From: Prostheceraeus crozeri | Taxonomy: Eukaryota; Platyhelminthes; Polycladida; Euryleptidae | DNA: 64,000 nucleotides | Assembly (NCBI GenBank): GCA_907163375.1 | Contig: CAJQUW010015331.1 | Coordinates: 186,001 to 250,000, forward strand | Direction: 5' to 3' | Part shown: positions 1 to 12,907 of the stretch, piece after piece | Position numbering within the stretch: the stretch's first letter is position 1 | Layout of the letters: every line of letters starts with the position of its first letter | Program-made: the position numbers and the translations under genes | The notes under the pieces: generated by a model | Seen by the model: the letters and a program-made list of their open reading frames with translations, nothing else | The model's database searches: none | What the model was told of the DNA's origin: nothing

Positions 1-1077
1 ATAAAGTATAGTGCACATTAATTATCAGCTTGTGTTATTGTTATGCCTAATGGCAAATGTAAAGTTACAAAGTTACTTAATGATTTGAGAAAATAATTGA
101 TGACTTGAGGATTTTACTCTTGAACCGAGATAGAAGTATGCAAAATCGGTGAATTTCACGACATTTATCAATTATCTCAAGTCAAAAACAAATATTGAAT
201 TTGTCCTGAGATATTTTGTTATTGAACTGACAATTATTGCTCTTGGATTGGAAAAGGTGATAACTTCGTTCATTATTTGCTCAGTAGGCCATTAGGACAT
301 TAGGCTTTAGCTTTTGTCGGTTGCGATTAAATTTTTCCTCTTTATAAATGAAGGGATATTTTTGTCCACTTGTCATGTATGCATGAAACAAATTCTTGAG
401 ATTTTTTCAAAACTGTTAGAATATGCCCATCATAGCTTTCTCAGTCTTGAATAACAACTCCATTTCCTTTGTCGAAGCGAGATAGTATGATTTCTTTCTG
501 CTTTTTTAAATTGTTCAATGCTTTTAGCATTTTATTCCACTTTTTAAGACGGTAGTGCATGTAAAAATGTGAAAAGTGTATTACTTAAAAAAGGTGGAAT
601 AAATTGCTAAAAGCATTGAACAATTTATGAAAGCATAATGAAATCAGAATATCTCGTTTATATACCCAGCGTTATGGATTGTCCACAACATCACATTCAA
701 ATATCTTGTCTATCAATCTGACATCTGTATCTGCTATACCGTACATGTATATAAATCTTAACAGCTTCATGCTAGATCTAAGATAAGCATCTCCATACCG
801 GATGAAAAAACTCGATGCTCGCGGTTAAACATCGGTACAACATCTGAGCTTGCCGAACCGAACCAAAAATAAAGTTCTGATATGGCTTGGTCACAACAAC
901 ACGCGACCGGACCGAACCCCAGCCAATGAATGAAAATGTACTGCGGCCACAGGTGCAGTCAAGAATGAATTTCTGGCCAGGGAAAGCACTGGAAACTTTA
1001 CCCGTGTTGCATCTCTGTCTATATAGACACCTCGCGTGCTATATAATCAAAAATCAATTCTCACATTTTGAGCTCAC
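1..1077. other. Non-coding sequence with one inverted repeat
   Basis: No coding region is recognisable here. The only structure I see is the inverted repeat at about 497-640, listed separately. The stretch presumably belongs to the intron following the glycosyltransferase exon at 1078-1662, which is read leftward. Confidence 0.5.
497..640. repeat. Inverted repeat (palindromic MITE-like)
   Basis: The left arm (about 497-550, reading through AATTGTTCAATGCTTTTAGC and a CCACTTTTTAAG block) returns as its reverse complement at about 583-640. A spacer of about 35 bp separates the arms. This is the structure of a small foldback or MITE-type element. No target duplication was resolved. Confidence 0.6.
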
Positions 1078-1662
1078 CTGTACACTGATAGACGTATTTC
1101 CCCATGTTTGTCTAATTGCTTGACGCATCCTCTGATTGCTGGGAGCAGATAGTATGAAAACTATAAGAAAAGCCGTCGGACCATTTGGATTGCACGCTCT
1201 TCTAGGTGTTCTAGAAATTGTTATATTATCCAGTTCTTGGACAGTCGGATGACCAGTTCGACGCCTGTGAACCGGTAACATTCCTTCCATTTCTTCATTC
1301 TCTTCATTATCGGCGACGGGTTTGGCAACCATAACAGTGACTGGATGAAATACAGATTTGGATTTGGGAGCAGTTGTGTACTTATGTTGTTTCTCAATCA
1401 AACTTTCTGCTCTCCATTCAAATGTTTTAACTATGAGCGGTCTATGTTCTTCTACTATCCGCGGTCTAAAGGTAAATACGAAGCCTCCCATTTCAGGCAG
1501 TAGATTGTTAGAAGAATCTTGGTGATTGACAATGTTTTTCTCTCGAACATGCCGATTCTGAAATATTGGTCGAATATATGCGTATAAAATGAAGATACTA
1601 GAAACCAAGCATGCATGTTTGAAGATGCGACGAGGTTGTGATGGCCCTAACAAGCGCACCAT
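1078..1662 (-). CDS. Beta-1,3-glycosyltransferase (GT31-like), first coding exon
   Basis: This exon encodes about 195 residues of a type II Golgi membrane protein. A short basic N-terminus is followed by a hydrophobic anchor at about residues 15-35, then a long stem. It then enters the GT31 (beta-1,3-galactosyl/GlcNAc transferase) signature, with FLIVFILSAP and RQAIRQTWGN near the end. That signature is family knowledge and marks the start of the catalytic domain. The start is the ATG at 1662. The exon ends at a consensus donor (CAG then GTGAGC) at 1078/1077, so the catalytic domain must continue in exons further left, outside the window. Acceptor substrate cannot be told from this part. Confidence 0.75.
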
Positions 1663-3720
1663 TACTGCGCTGCAAGGGATAGATTACTGCGGATTATACC
1701 CAATTGTAATCTGTGGTGATGTCACACTGATACGTCATTGTTGTGTTTTCTCGCTAAGAATGGTGTTCTGTAATGCGCTAGATGCAATATGCCTATGTGT
1801 AAGTGTATTTAAGTAAGAGAAACAATGTAAGAGAAGCAACATGTAATTAATGTTAAATAAACTAAAATGAAGATAATGAAGAAAAGTTATTGGATTTTGC
1901 AAATAGTCAGTTCTATTAGTTCTTTTGCTCCAGTCTGTCAAGAGACTCACACCATGGACAGCTGTCCATGCTCACACACAGGATTTCAGGACAACAACCT
2001 AAAAAATGGGCGCTCCGCATGACTTATGATGTTTGTACCGGAAAATAGTTTAACGTGAGAAACGATTATTTATGAGTTGTGCTTCATTCTGTGTGCTAAC
2101 AGAAACACAATCAACATACATAATTTACAGACCCTTGCATGTACATCAAACATACTGATTCTGCTGTGTAACTAAAACAATACAGGTGCTATGATATCAG
2201 TGTGATCTTGTATTTCAAGGAAAGTAATAAGATTAGAAAAAAATATGAAGACATGAAAAAATTGAATAAAAGTATTTGCCTGTAGTGCGTTTTTCACAAT
2301 TCCTTGTGGATCGAAGAATACCCAATTTTTATAAACGATTGCGAACAAGCGAATGCAAAAATTTCTGCAGTTTTGTGAACAGCGGTTGAAGTCGCTGGTA
2401 TGACCAATCACGAATGGCACGATCGACGCACTGTTTGTTATACAATCTAATAATCGCATTGAATTGCAGCACACTTGCCTTGTGATGCGAATGCGACAGG
2501 TTCCTCCCCTTAAAATAGTCGGTGTGATGAATCTGTGCGCTCAACTGTTGATTTGCAGTGCAGCTCGTTGCCAAGTTCTACTGAGTGTCATACGAACTAG
2601 GCCACTGGAGGGGAACAAAAAGCCGACAAGGGCTCTGTGTGACTCATTAGCATGATTAAATTCATTTAAACTGTAATAAATGAACTGGGATAAAGGACAA
2701 GTTGTCTTTATGGTCTGATGGATCGGCTGCATAATAAAAAATCGCTACATGTCATCTTTTTGTACAGCTCTGATGAATTCATCTATGTTTGGTGGTCTCA
2801 AAATAGCTAATCAAAGGCAGTTTTTGCTACCAGTCACGGCATGGGTCCCCTTGATGACCTTGGTGCATGCTTCAAGAGAATCGCAAAAGATTGCACAACG
2901 AGACGCACACACTACAATTCAATGCGTAAAGTATAGATTTTGACAAGGCGTGTACAGATAAAGACCTGAACATAGGAGTAATTGTCATCAATGATTAATT
3001 TAAGAGCCATGATTTTCTGAATTTGCATTCGATGACGTCCCACGCCATGGAAGGATCACAAAAAAGCACTTTTGAGTGTTCACGCCCAGCATGAGAGGAA
3101 TCATACCTAAAACGATATCCTGTTGAAAATGTAAATATTAACAGAAAGAAATCATGAGACGTGGGCATATATAAATGTATGTGCTTTACGATGATACTTT
3201 TGTTTAATATTGCACTTTGTTGTTGCAGTGGGTCTATTATTCTCTTAAGGTCTAATAGTTCTGAAAGAAATATTGTTTTTGATTTTATGAATATTGCCTT
3301 GATTTTTGACAGTATTGAAGTACAGATGAGGTTGCATCAATTTCAATGATTATTGAATAAGCAAAATAATGTCATTTCTATATAATAGGCCATACATGCA
3401 GCATAAAATACGATGCAAACTACCATATTTGCGGGCGATCTTTTCTGTTGGTACAATTATTTGCCATTCTTGTCCATAAAAATGCTATTTGGGCATTGAA
3501 ACTGAGAATAAAATACGAAATGCAATAACAGAAATAGTGATGTAATTTCACAAATCACGCACGAACGAATTCAAATGCCTGAAAACACAGAAAATTTGAT
3601 AATTTGGATTGTATTAATTGTAAATCCTGCGTATGAATTTACTTTGCTTAGAAAATGACCTCTTTTGGCCATTTATGGAAGTGGAGCCTTCTACGAGAAG
3701 TTTAACTCAGATTTAAAATC
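1663..3720. other. Intergenic or intronic sequence, nothing recognised
   Basis: Only short open frames without recognisable similarity are present. I see no RNA gene, transposon end or gene fragment in this stretch. Confidence 0.4.
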
Positions 3721-3724
3721 TCCA

Positions 3725-4060
3725 ATTAGATTGACGGCAATGTTAATCAAGGTTTTATTACATGGCTGCATAGTTATTTGGATAACCGCACTCAACGTCT
3801 GAAATTGAATGGTATTTGCGGTCCCATAACTAAAATACCATCAGGAATTCCCCACGGGTTCATTTTAGATTCCTTTCTTTTCGCTGCCTTTATGAGGTCT
3901 TTGCGTGTGTCGGCAGAATCATCCATGGTCATTTACGCTGATGATGTTACTCTCATTGAGCCAATTTCTCGCGATCTCATGCGAGCAACATGGGGCATGT
4001 GCAGGAATGGATCGATATCAAGAGAATGTAGCTAAATCTCGAGAAATCCTCGCAGATGAT
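3725..4060 (+). pseudogene. LINE reverse transcriptase fragment
   Basis: The reading frame starting about 3725 shows the middle of a non-LTR reverse transcriptase: a SYLDNRTQR block, then the region equivalent to GVPQGS (here SGIPHGFILDSFLF), then IYADDVTLI with the catalytic YADD at about 3935-3945. The frame is broken shortly afterwards. It resembles the decayed element at 55-57.6 kb (similar YLINR and YAGD blocks), so both may be the same CR1/L2-like family. It is too short to classify further. Confidence 0.65.
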
Positions 4061-4139
4061 TTTCTATCAAGGAGAAAATTTGACTCCTCATATCCACCTA
4101 TCAAGGTTTCATATGCCGTGAAAATGTTGGGTGCATAGA

Positions 4140-4896
4140 GTAAGTATAGGCCTACTAGGCAGAGTGGTAACTCCGCATTTATTAAATCCCCAATGTGCAT
4201 ACACTTTCGATTTTATTGAATGAACTCGTGGGAGATACAGGTGGCATTGTCACCAAATGTTAGATATGCACATTTTTTCAATTTTGAAGAAATTACAACG
4301 GAATTGACTGATCATAATAGTAATGCAGAAGGAAATGATATTATTTTACAGATCGTCCCTGTCATGACAGCCTTGAATAGGTAATGTTTGTTAAATTAGC
4401 AACCCGATGACCTGCTTCTATGATGAACCTCAAGAGAATCTTCTCAAGCGAGATCATATCGTAAACAACCTGCCACTGATAGAGCAAGCAAATAACAGAA
4501 TCAAGGACAATGAATTCAATCAACTTTGAAAGATGTGAATGGGTCCACATCACTATTCAGATTCAAGAAATGAAACATGAATTCAGTGAATCATACAGTC
4601 ATGCCGGTGAAAATTGAATTAAAAACTTGAATTTTCAGCCAAGAAAGCACGAATAATATCGCGGTTTTTTCATGAAGACTTTCATTATACTACAATTCAT
4701 GAAATTCCCTTGATAATCAGCTTAATTTCCGCCTAGTTGGGATGCTTATTAGCAAATATTCATTCCTTTTGCTATCCAACTTGTTTCATACTGCTTATAT
4801 AGGAGAGTCATCTCGGTAGTATATAAATTGGCAAATATTGACTATTCTCAAAAGTCCTCAAATAATTTTTTGGAACACGGGAACGTAATCTCTGCA
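4140..4896. other. Non-coding, nothing recognised
   Basis: AT-rich sequence between a LINE fragment and a dispersed repeat. No gene, RNA or transposon end was identified. Confidence 0.4.
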
Positions 4897-4985
4897 AAAA
4901 ACTGAATCATTTCATATAAAACTTTTTACTGTATACAGTTACTTTTTTGAGTCGACACTCTACCTATACATCCCTACTCTATGGT
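4897..4985 (+). repeat. Dispersed repeat, copy 1 (second copy near 44.95 kb)
   Basis: About 90 bp containing CATATAAAACTTTTTACTG, GTATACAG and TTTTTTGAGTCG, then a CTACTCTATG end. It matches 44943-45035 at most positions on the same strand. This is probably a fragment of a dispersed transposon or SINE. Confidence 0.6.
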
Positions 4986-5029
4986 TGGGTGTTCACTGAA
5001 GGAAGAATTTAACATGGGATCTTCATTTC

Positions 5030-5345
5030 AGCAAAGACCGTGCATCTTCAGTCTTCAAGAAATGTGAAGTAAACGAGGAGCATCCTCTGCATCATTTGAT
5101 TCCTCCTCGAATGTTACGTAGCGGTCATTTGTGCCTTCCCAATGTTAAAACTGCCAGAAGACAACATTCATTCACACCTTGGATGTGTGTTGAATGAAAC
5201 TATGCAGCATTTTCCAATTGAGTGACAGTCTTCCCTTTCTCCCCTTCTCCGGTCCCCCACCGTATTTGACACACCTTGTGACTTATATCCCTGCGGATTT
5301 ATTGAATTTCAATATCAGAAATAAACACTTACTTACTCGTACTTA
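5030..5345 (+). pseudogene. LINE 3' end fragment
   Basis: One frame reads EEHPLHHLIPPRMLRSGHL followed by LPNVKTARRQHSFTPW. This is the type of C-terminal tail found after the reverse transcriptase in CR1/L2-like LINEs; compare NPAHTLHYLIPERLPSGRF in the minus-strand LINE at 50.3 kb. It is followed by an AATAAA and a short ACTTACTT tail, consistent with a LINE 3' end. Only the 3' part is present (5'-truncated copy). Confidence 0.5.
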
Positions 5346-5460
5346 CTTGCGACTTTTATAGCCCGAGGCTAGAGGTGACCCCCTCGAAAAATCGATCGCT
5401 CATCAACCCGCATTAAACCAGCGTGGTGGAGATGCGGTTCAAACCCACAACCCTCATGAC

Positions 5461-8400
5461 ATGTCAAAGCTAATGAAACAGTCCTCTGTGCCTGGCAGCC
5501 GAAAGGCAAAGGGTGCTAAGAATCACCGGGTTTCTACATTCCATATATTGACATACAACGTGCGAACATTGAAAGATCAGGAGAGATTATATGAACTCGA
5601 AAACGAATTGGCAAGGATCAAATGGAGCATCCTAGGTATGACAGAAGTCAGAAGAAAAGGAGAACAGCTGGCACATCTCAACAGCTGCCATTTCCTGTAC
5701 ACTAAAGGAGGAATGAATCAGCGCATAGCATCACTAACAATGACGATAAACCGAAGGTAATCGCTACAAGTAATTCAAGTCTATGACCCTACAAGCAGTA
5801 ACACAGGCGAAGAAGTTTCATGAAGACCTTCACAAAACAATACACGAGAACGCAAGCATACACAAGATCATAATGGGTGACTTCAATGCAAAAGTAGGTA
5901 TGCAACGGAACGGCGATGCTTTCGCGGTAGGACCACATGGACAAGGAGAAAGAAACGAAAGTGGCACTAGAATGGTGCAGTTCGCTCTCGCCCACAATCT
6001 CAGTACTTGCACTTGATTTGAAAAGCCAAAAAACAAACGACAAACGATGTACATGGAAAAGCCCTGGAGGAATGGTGAAAAATGAGATAGACTACATCAT
6101 GAATAGCAAGAAGTAGATTATTCAAAATAGTGAAGTGATTCAAAGAGTGAGTATTGAAAGCGATCACCGACTAGTGAGATGTAGAACAAAACTGAATACC
6201 AAGCTATAAAGAAAGAAAATGAAGCAAAGTAAAGTAGTAAGAATCAATACGGAAGCACTATTTCAAAAGAAGGAAGAATACCAAATTGAGCTACGGAACA
6301 GGTTTGAGGTACTTTCCAACGAATATACGTCGGAAAGCGATATAGAAAAAGACATTAAGATCATTAAACAATGTGCGAAACCGTAGCAGGAAAAAGAAAG
6401 AAAGAGAGACAAGAAAAGCTGAAACCTGAAACAAAAGCATTGCTGAAAAAGAGAAGATTGATGATAGTCGGTGGAACGGCAGGAAACAGCATCGAATACA
6501 TAGAATTATGCAAGACCATCAGGAAGAAAATGAGAGAGGACTTAAGGATATATTTCAGAAGGCTGATGCAGAAAGCTGTCGAAAGAAACAAAGGCTTGAA
6601 AGAACCAATAAAGAATCAAACTGGACATCGACTGCTAATAACAGCATTGAAAAGGCAGATGGAACAGTCACAAGAAATAGAGACAAAATTTCAGAAGGTT
6701 GTGCCAGGTTGTGTTATCAGGAGCTATACAATGATGACGTTGAAAATATGCAAACAACACCGACAGAAAGTGAATCAATATTCTTAGAGGACGAAGTAGA
6801 ATGGGCGATCAAAGATATGAAGAACGAGAAAGCTCCAAGCGAAGATAGGTGGTAATTGAAATGATTAAGGCTGGGGGACAAACAATTATAAAAAAGCTGA
6901 CAGAGATGTTTGATCAAATAGCAAAAGAAGAAACAATACCAGAAACATGGAAGAATGCGATAATATCACTGATATACAAAAAAGGAGAAAAATGGAACTG
7001 AGCAACTACCGACCAATCGGCCTTCTATCCCACGTCAACAAATTATATATGACGGTCGTGAAACGAAGAATATCAAACATGTCGGAGGACAATCAAACCC
7101 TTGAACAAGCTGCATATCGTAAAGGATATTCCTCTATTGACCACCTCCAAACGGTCACACAAGTCCTTGAAAAAGCAAATTAATACAAAATACCTTTATA
7201 TATGGCCTTCATTGACTGCGAGAAGGCCTTTGACTCCATTAAGCACAAAGCAGTATTTGATGTTCTAACAAAGCAAGGAGTACAGACGTAGTCTATTAAC
7301 ATCCTGAAAGAGCATACAACGGTGGTACAGCACAGATCAGAACTGATGTAATGAGTGAAAAGGTAAAAATCATGAAGGGAGTACGTCAGGGTGATACTTT
7401 ATCACCAATTCTCTTCGCAGCAGCACTATAAGAAATATTTCGAAGAGTAGACATCAGCGAAGGAATCAGCATAAACGGAGAAAAACGAAACAATCTCAGA
7501 TTTGCTGATGACATCATACTATTGGCGAATACAGAAGAAGACCTGCAGAGAATCATGACGTCATTAAAAGAAGAAGGAAGGAAAGATGGCATGAAAATGA
7601 ACAAGAAGAAAACAAAAGTTATGTGCAATGAAATAGCAAAGCGAATAACTCGACAGGGAATTCAAACTGATGGAGAAATACTAGAAGAAATTAATGAATA
7701 CCATCACCTTGGAAGATGGCTAACAGCAAATATCGAAATTGGTAGAGAAGTAGATCACAGAATAGATATTGGTTGGAGAAGGTTCGGACAATACAGCTAA
7801 CAGCTCAAGCACAAGAACATCCCAATGTGCTTGAAACGAAAGTTGTTTGATACGGCCATATTGCCATCAATAGACAGTCCCGGTTTTACCTGTATGTCCC
7901 GGGGTCCCGGCCGGTTGCTACTATTGTACCGATCAGTTTTTGATGAAATGAAATACTTTAAATTGTTACTTATACATCTGAATTTGCCTAATTGCTGTGT
8001 TAAATATTCAATTTTCACATATCAAATGTATAATTTTATATATCAAATTTAATATTCATTTGAGTTGCAGAGAATTCCACAACAAAATTAAAATAATAAC
8101 TATTCTGAGAAAAGTACGATCCAACAAAAATACACTTCAAACAAATGAATTGAAATGACAGTTATGTGTCATTATGTGATGTACTTTTTAAAAAGTTATA
8201 TTTATATAATTTCAACATTTGTTTTTCTTTTGAATAGAAGTAATTATTTGAGTATTTACATAAGCTTTTCATCAATGTAGGGCGTCCCGGTTTTGGTCCC
8301 GGTGTTCACCTCTCAAAAGGTGAAAATGTCCCGCTTAAAGTCTCTAGAAATCTGGTGGTGTCTAACCATCAATGACGTATGGTGCAGAAACGCGGACACT

Positions 8401-8475
8401 GACAAAACGACAAGAATGGAAACTGGCTGTGGCACAAAGAAGTATGGAAAGATTAACACTAAACATCACGAATAG
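5461..8475 (+). pseudogene. RTE/CFDP2-type non-LTR retrotransposon, decayed and interrupted
   Basis: Scattered open frames in order show an apurinic endonuclease (TYNVRTLKDQERLYELENEL about 5551-5610; MTEVRRKGEQ; MGDFNAKVG about 5873-5900) and a reverse transcriptase. The RT blocks are LSNYRPIGLLSHVNKLYMTV about 6996, FIDCEKAFDSI about 7210, GVRQGDTLSPILFAAAL about 7380 and FADDIILL about 7500. This is the RTE pattern commonly annotated as craniofacial-development-protein-2-like in animal genomes. Several stops and frameshifts break it. A 494-bp DNA transposon (7872-8365) splits the C-terminal part; removing it restores continuity across the target duplication. It is a non-functional copy. 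Confidence 0.85.
7872..8365. mobile_element. 494-bp non-autonomous hAT-like DNA transposon
   Basis: The host RTE reading frame is interrupted exactly at an 8-bp duplication, CCATCAAT at 7864-7871 and 8366-8373. Outside the insertion the RTE sequence is continuous. The ends are AGACAGTCCCGG on the left and GGTGTCTAA on the right, giving a short TIR (TTAGACACC against TAGACAGTC). CCCGG-containing blocks lie near both ends. An 8-bp duplication is typical of hAT elements; the family assignment is inference. No coding capacity was found. Confidence 0.75.
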
Positions 8476-8479
8476 TGAT

Positions 8480-9800
8480 GTATCAAGCCGAGCCGCGGCT
8501 AAGTGCGCGGCCCATGAACAGATAGGCTAATTATATATCGGCTCGGATAATAAATTCATCTCCGGCCTTTTTTAGTCGATATCGTATCGTGATTCGTGAG
8601 ACAGCTTTTCAGCATTGCTTCCGACATGGGAAAATTCACTTGGTCATCCAAGTCATAAGATGATCAATACTTACACACACTTCATAATTCATCAGAGGAC
8701 TGTCTCACTCACTTTATGAAGTTTACAGTATGCGCGCTGCACACTTCCACATAGCTTTTTCCTGGAAGCATTGACGAGTTTGCTGACAGCATTACTCAGT
8801 AGGCTCCCTGTGTAAAAAAATGTGTCGGCCCATTAATGGCCCAATGTCGACGTGTCGGCTTAATGTCGATGCTGCCGGCGGAGTGGTGGCTGATTGAGGG
8901 CAAATATTAAGCATGTAAAAATCATTTTTTCTGAAGAATATGAGGAGGAAGCAGTCTAAAATGAACATTAAAAGGGTCGGACAGTGAAATTAATCCTGAA
9001 AGTCAACGGAACCCAAGCATATTAGCGTGTTAAGAAAAATTTCAAGATTCAAAGAAACAGTAAGAGGAGTTATCTGATAATATGTAAGAGAGAATAATAT
9101 GCTCATATTTTCTAGAAATTAGAAAAGAAATAATTCAAGGGTAAGAGTTATATCTTTTAAACAACACTTTTTGATCTATTTACTAAGACTTCTGGTGATT
9201 TGGACCACCGGTACATGATGAAAAAGTTTCCATCTATCACTTGTTTGTGTGAGCTAAATATTTTAAGCATCATAAAGATTGCAAGCATTTGAATCAGTCA
9301 GCTGATTATTAATTTAATGGAATTCTGAATAGTGCATCAGCTTGTGCGTTTCTGTTTTTTCATTCGATAGTGCTACAAACTCTATAATTATTTCATTGCA
9401 TGATCTGATTTTTTTTAATTAAATGTGGATCACCATTTTAACTGCAGTAGTCTACATTTCATAATTCACATAAAGTAAGGACTAACGGGATTGATTAAAT
9501 GATTTTAGGGAAGCAGATGCGACTTGAAAGCAGATATTTTTCATCGTTTTCTGACAAGGCAATTTATGATAGGAGGCTTGATCTATATGCATAACATTTC
9601 CTCATGTCTAGTTACTTAGAAGTTGTTGATTTCTTAATTGAAGCTAACGTTTTCTAGCTTGAGGGACTCCAAAGCAGTCAATACAGCAGAAACTCAAACT
9701 TGTGTTTTGCTTGTTGAGGTAGATTCTATCTTCCACTTATTTGTGAGGCAATTATCACCGGCTCAGCCCGTGTAGTAGCCGCGAAACCAAAACTATCAAC
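8480..9800. other. Non-coding, nothing recognised
   Basis: The stretch between the RTE relic and the hAT relic contains only short meaningless frames. I identified no gene or structured element. Confidence 0.4.
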
Positions 9801-9807
9801 GACCACA

Positions 9808-10990
9808 CAGGGGCGTCGGAACGATTTTTTACTAGGGGTAGCAAATTTTTTTTCATGGACAACCCTTCGATTTTTAGTAGGCCTATATTCAAGCACCATC
9901 GCCCGAATATTTCAGATTTAGTGAGGCTAACAAGACTAATTTTATTCACCTGGGCGCACAGTAGACCTGTGACATAATTCTCATGCATGCATATGTACTA
10001 CACGTATCATTTGTGGGATGATGTAACTCAAAAGTCAAAAGTAAGAAATCAATGAGTAGTATATTTCACTCAAACTCATAAAAACTGCACGCATGCCCGT
10101 GTGTAGGCTGCATGTACTGCAATCAATGTAACAAATTTATAAATATGAGTATGTATGGTGAGTATGGCAATGAATCGTCTGAACGACAATATTACGATGA
10201 AAACTTTTTCCAAAAGTGTTAGATGCGCTGAAATTCAATGATTAATCCAGCTATACTGACATTTCTATCTAAACTTCATTTTATGAAGTAGGTCTACTAA
10301 GGCAACATTTGATGAAAATAATTCTGAGCATTCAAAGAACTACTAAGTACCCAGCCGCCATTATACTGCATAGCATTTAGTAATGTCAACCTATACGATA
10401 TAAACAATGTCAGCCTATTAAATACAAATGTGTCTCAAAATTTTCCCATTCATAAAAATTGTAAACCTATTTTTGAGAGACGTCACAAAGCTGCTTGACT
10501 ACTTACAAATATCCGATGGCTCGGTTTTAACGTGACATGTAGGTAAAATTTATGGCAACTGCTACTTCACTTTCTGCTGGTCAATGCAAAACTAGGTCGA
10601 CACATCGATACACTTCGGCCCGACATGTAATTTTTGATTCTGAAATCTAGCATCATGTAAATGAAGATTATACATGTACATCTTTAGGTCATTGCATCTC
10701 ACCACACACCGTTGCAAAATCAAGCTTTCCTCTCGGGAGTACGGGAAGCAAACTCTCTCATAATAGAGGAAATGCTCAATTCCATGGTCTGGTGTTTAAA
10801 TACATGAAGAAGAATAAAGTGAGTTAGGCGTGATTGAGTCATAGTAGGCCTACATCGGTACTCAGACTTTAGGCGGCGCAAGGCACTGAATGTCCTTTCA
10901 GCAGATGAGGCTGACGCTGGTATGGTGATGATTATCTGAATGAGTTTAATTACCTCCGAAAGCAAAATCCTAACGGCCTTCGGCTGTTTG
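9808..10990 (-). pseudogene. hAT transposase C-terminal relic with one element end
   Basis: The minus-strand frame 10965-10720 reads PASASSAERTFSALRRLKSE and then HFILLHVFKH. This is the hAT C-terminal dimerisation domain (SAERTFSALRRLK is its most conserved block). To the left, CAGGGGCGTCGGAACG at 9808-9823 looks like a hAT-type terminal sequence, downstream of the transposase as expected. The upstream catalytic region is not recognisable and no matching right terminus was found, so this is a truncated copy. Confidence 0.7.
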
Positions 10991-12035
10991 GCTAAATACT
11001 TCAGCTACGCTGAAGCTTGTGTTGGATCATCCACATTTTCCGTCTTCAAGAAAGACGGCAGCAGCTGTTTTTACCATCATTCTTGTAATCATGGAATCAT
11101 ACGCAGTTATACAGCGACAAATGCAGAACCGCTGAGGATGCTTTATTATATCCACTATTCAACGAAGGAATTTGAATATTGTTGTCGAAATAGGGCAACT
11201 TTCAGTTGATTCAGATACACTTTGACAACTTTTGGTGTGAAATCTCAGATCGTTAGGAGTACTTGAAAACAAACAGGAAATTGATATGAAATGTTATTCG
11301 GAAGCAATAGAAAAAATCTGTTTATTGAACTTTCATCAAAACAAAATTCCTATGATTTTGATGAATTTTGTAAAATAAAGTAGCGTTGTCGTGATCTACG
11401 TTTGTATGTGTTCAATGTTTGGATTTTAATTATGGAATTCTTCACAAGCAAGCTATCATTTAATTTTTCAATTTGTTGATGTTTAGTGTTTTTGATATGT
11501 GGAACTGTGCATGCATATAGCGGGCCTACATCAAAACAAAATGTATGCGGAGCATAATTTGATCAAAGGCGAAGTTTTGCACATGTCCGTGTACTGTAGG
11601 CTAAATTAGATATAATTACTTGTCTTATTACCAAAACATGGAGTAATGCAAAGTCCCGGTTTTCTTGGACAGGTATCACAAAATGCGGTAGTTTTTTTAA
11701 TCCTACCAAGTGAGTAACACACACGGCATCTTTTAGTCGGCTGAATGTTATTTCCTCTCTAAGTTATTCCTCAATAGATCTATATGTATATCATCTTGAA
11801 TTTTCCGAGTGGGCGGTCAGCTATAGTTGACTAATAATTTTGATGTGGCTGAATATATCTGAACTACGAAAGTTAAGTATGATTATAATTGAATTATAAT
11901 GTTTCATTTATTAAATTATTGCATGTAATCAACTGCGATATACAAGTAGTCAACATACGTACTTAATTTTAAAACTATACATAGAAAACAAGGTGTACAG
12001 GTGATATTTTCTGATTTAGCGCGTGAATAGGTACG
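10991..12035. other. Non-coding, nothing recognised
   Basis: Low-GC sequence without recognisable coding or structured features. GTCCCGGTTTTCTTGGAC near 11652 recalls the end of the 494-bp element at 7872 (CCCGGTTTT), so a related fragment may be present. Confidence 0.35.
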
Positions 12036-12480
12036 AGTGTTTGGTCGATTCTGATAAATATTGACCTGGCACACACGATGGTGCTATTTATTTGATGTGA
12101 AACGGCGTTTGAGCAGAGTAATTTCAACTTTAAAAGTGGTTGCGCTGGAATTATTGTGTGATGTAGTTGAACTTTGAATTGAGTTTTCCGAGTGAAGGAG
12201 GCCGAATTTGGTAAAACTGATGGGTGGCACATAATCAGCGACCCCAAATTGTACAAGAAACATGCATTTCAGGAGTGGCACACTCGAAATGAAAAATGGT
12301 TGCGCTGGATGTGCAATATTTTATTAGGAGCCTTGTCATGTGATTTTGATGTCTAATGGTTTCTTTTTGAACGGGTGAAGGACAGCTTTTGTTTGATTGA
12401 TTCTGATGAATATTGACCTGGCACATCCGCTGATGCTATTTATGTGAAGCATGAATGCCACCTGAGTGCTGAGTAATTTC
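12036..12480 (+). repeat. Two diverged direct repeats about 350 bp apart
   Basis: A block containing ATATTGACCTGGCACA followed by GATGCTATTTAT or GGTGCTATTTAT, then a GAGTAATTTC end, occurs at about 12040-12125 and again at about 12395-12480. Intervening pieces such as TTGCGCTGGA are also duplicated. These may be subterminal repeats of the transposon relic that follows. They are too diverged to set exact borders. Confidence 0.5.
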
Positions 12481-12496
12481 TCCAAGAATATCAAGA

Positions 12497-12907
12497 ATGC
12501 CAAAATTATATACTAGGAAGTCATGTTCATACAATGTACACTGTTTGTTGCACTTGCATCATTTTGTACAGTTATATGGACCCCTTGATAATTTTTCTGC
12601 TTTTAAGTATGAAAATGTATTGGGCATTCTGAAGCGACGTATTCGCCAGACTAGTTTTATATTTGAGCAAAGTGTTAACCAATTAATCAAAATTAGATCT
12701 TTATATTCTTCGAGAAAGTTACCATCATTGAATGTGACGTCGTCTGTGCCTAACAATGTAATTATCAACAAAAATAACGAAGTAATTCATGTCAACGAGA
12801 TTGTTGATGACTTAGTGTCCGGCTATCGCCTTGATTTCACACGAGACTTATATACCTATCCATATAAATCCAGTGTGCTTTCAAATAGGGTTCTACCAAC
12901 AAAGTAG
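12497..12907 (+). pseudogene. DUF4218-like C-terminal fragment of an EnSpm/CACTA-type transposase
   Basis: The frame contains NVHCLLHLHHFVQLYGPLDN, then FSAFKYENVLGILKRRI. This strongly recalls the DUF4218-type segment (a VHxLLHL...GPLxNFSAFxxENxLGxLKR pattern) that follows the TNP2 transposase in animal EnSpm elements; that link is from memory of the family. No upstream transposase core was found. The multi-exon DUF4806-type gene follows on the same strand, a pairing I associate with these transposons. Read alone, it is an N-terminally truncated remnant. Confidence 0.6.

Noticed and set aside
5341-5460. tRNA gene before the RTE element
   Set aside because: A B-box-like GGTTCAAACCC is present, but no convincing A box or acceptor stem could be paired with it.
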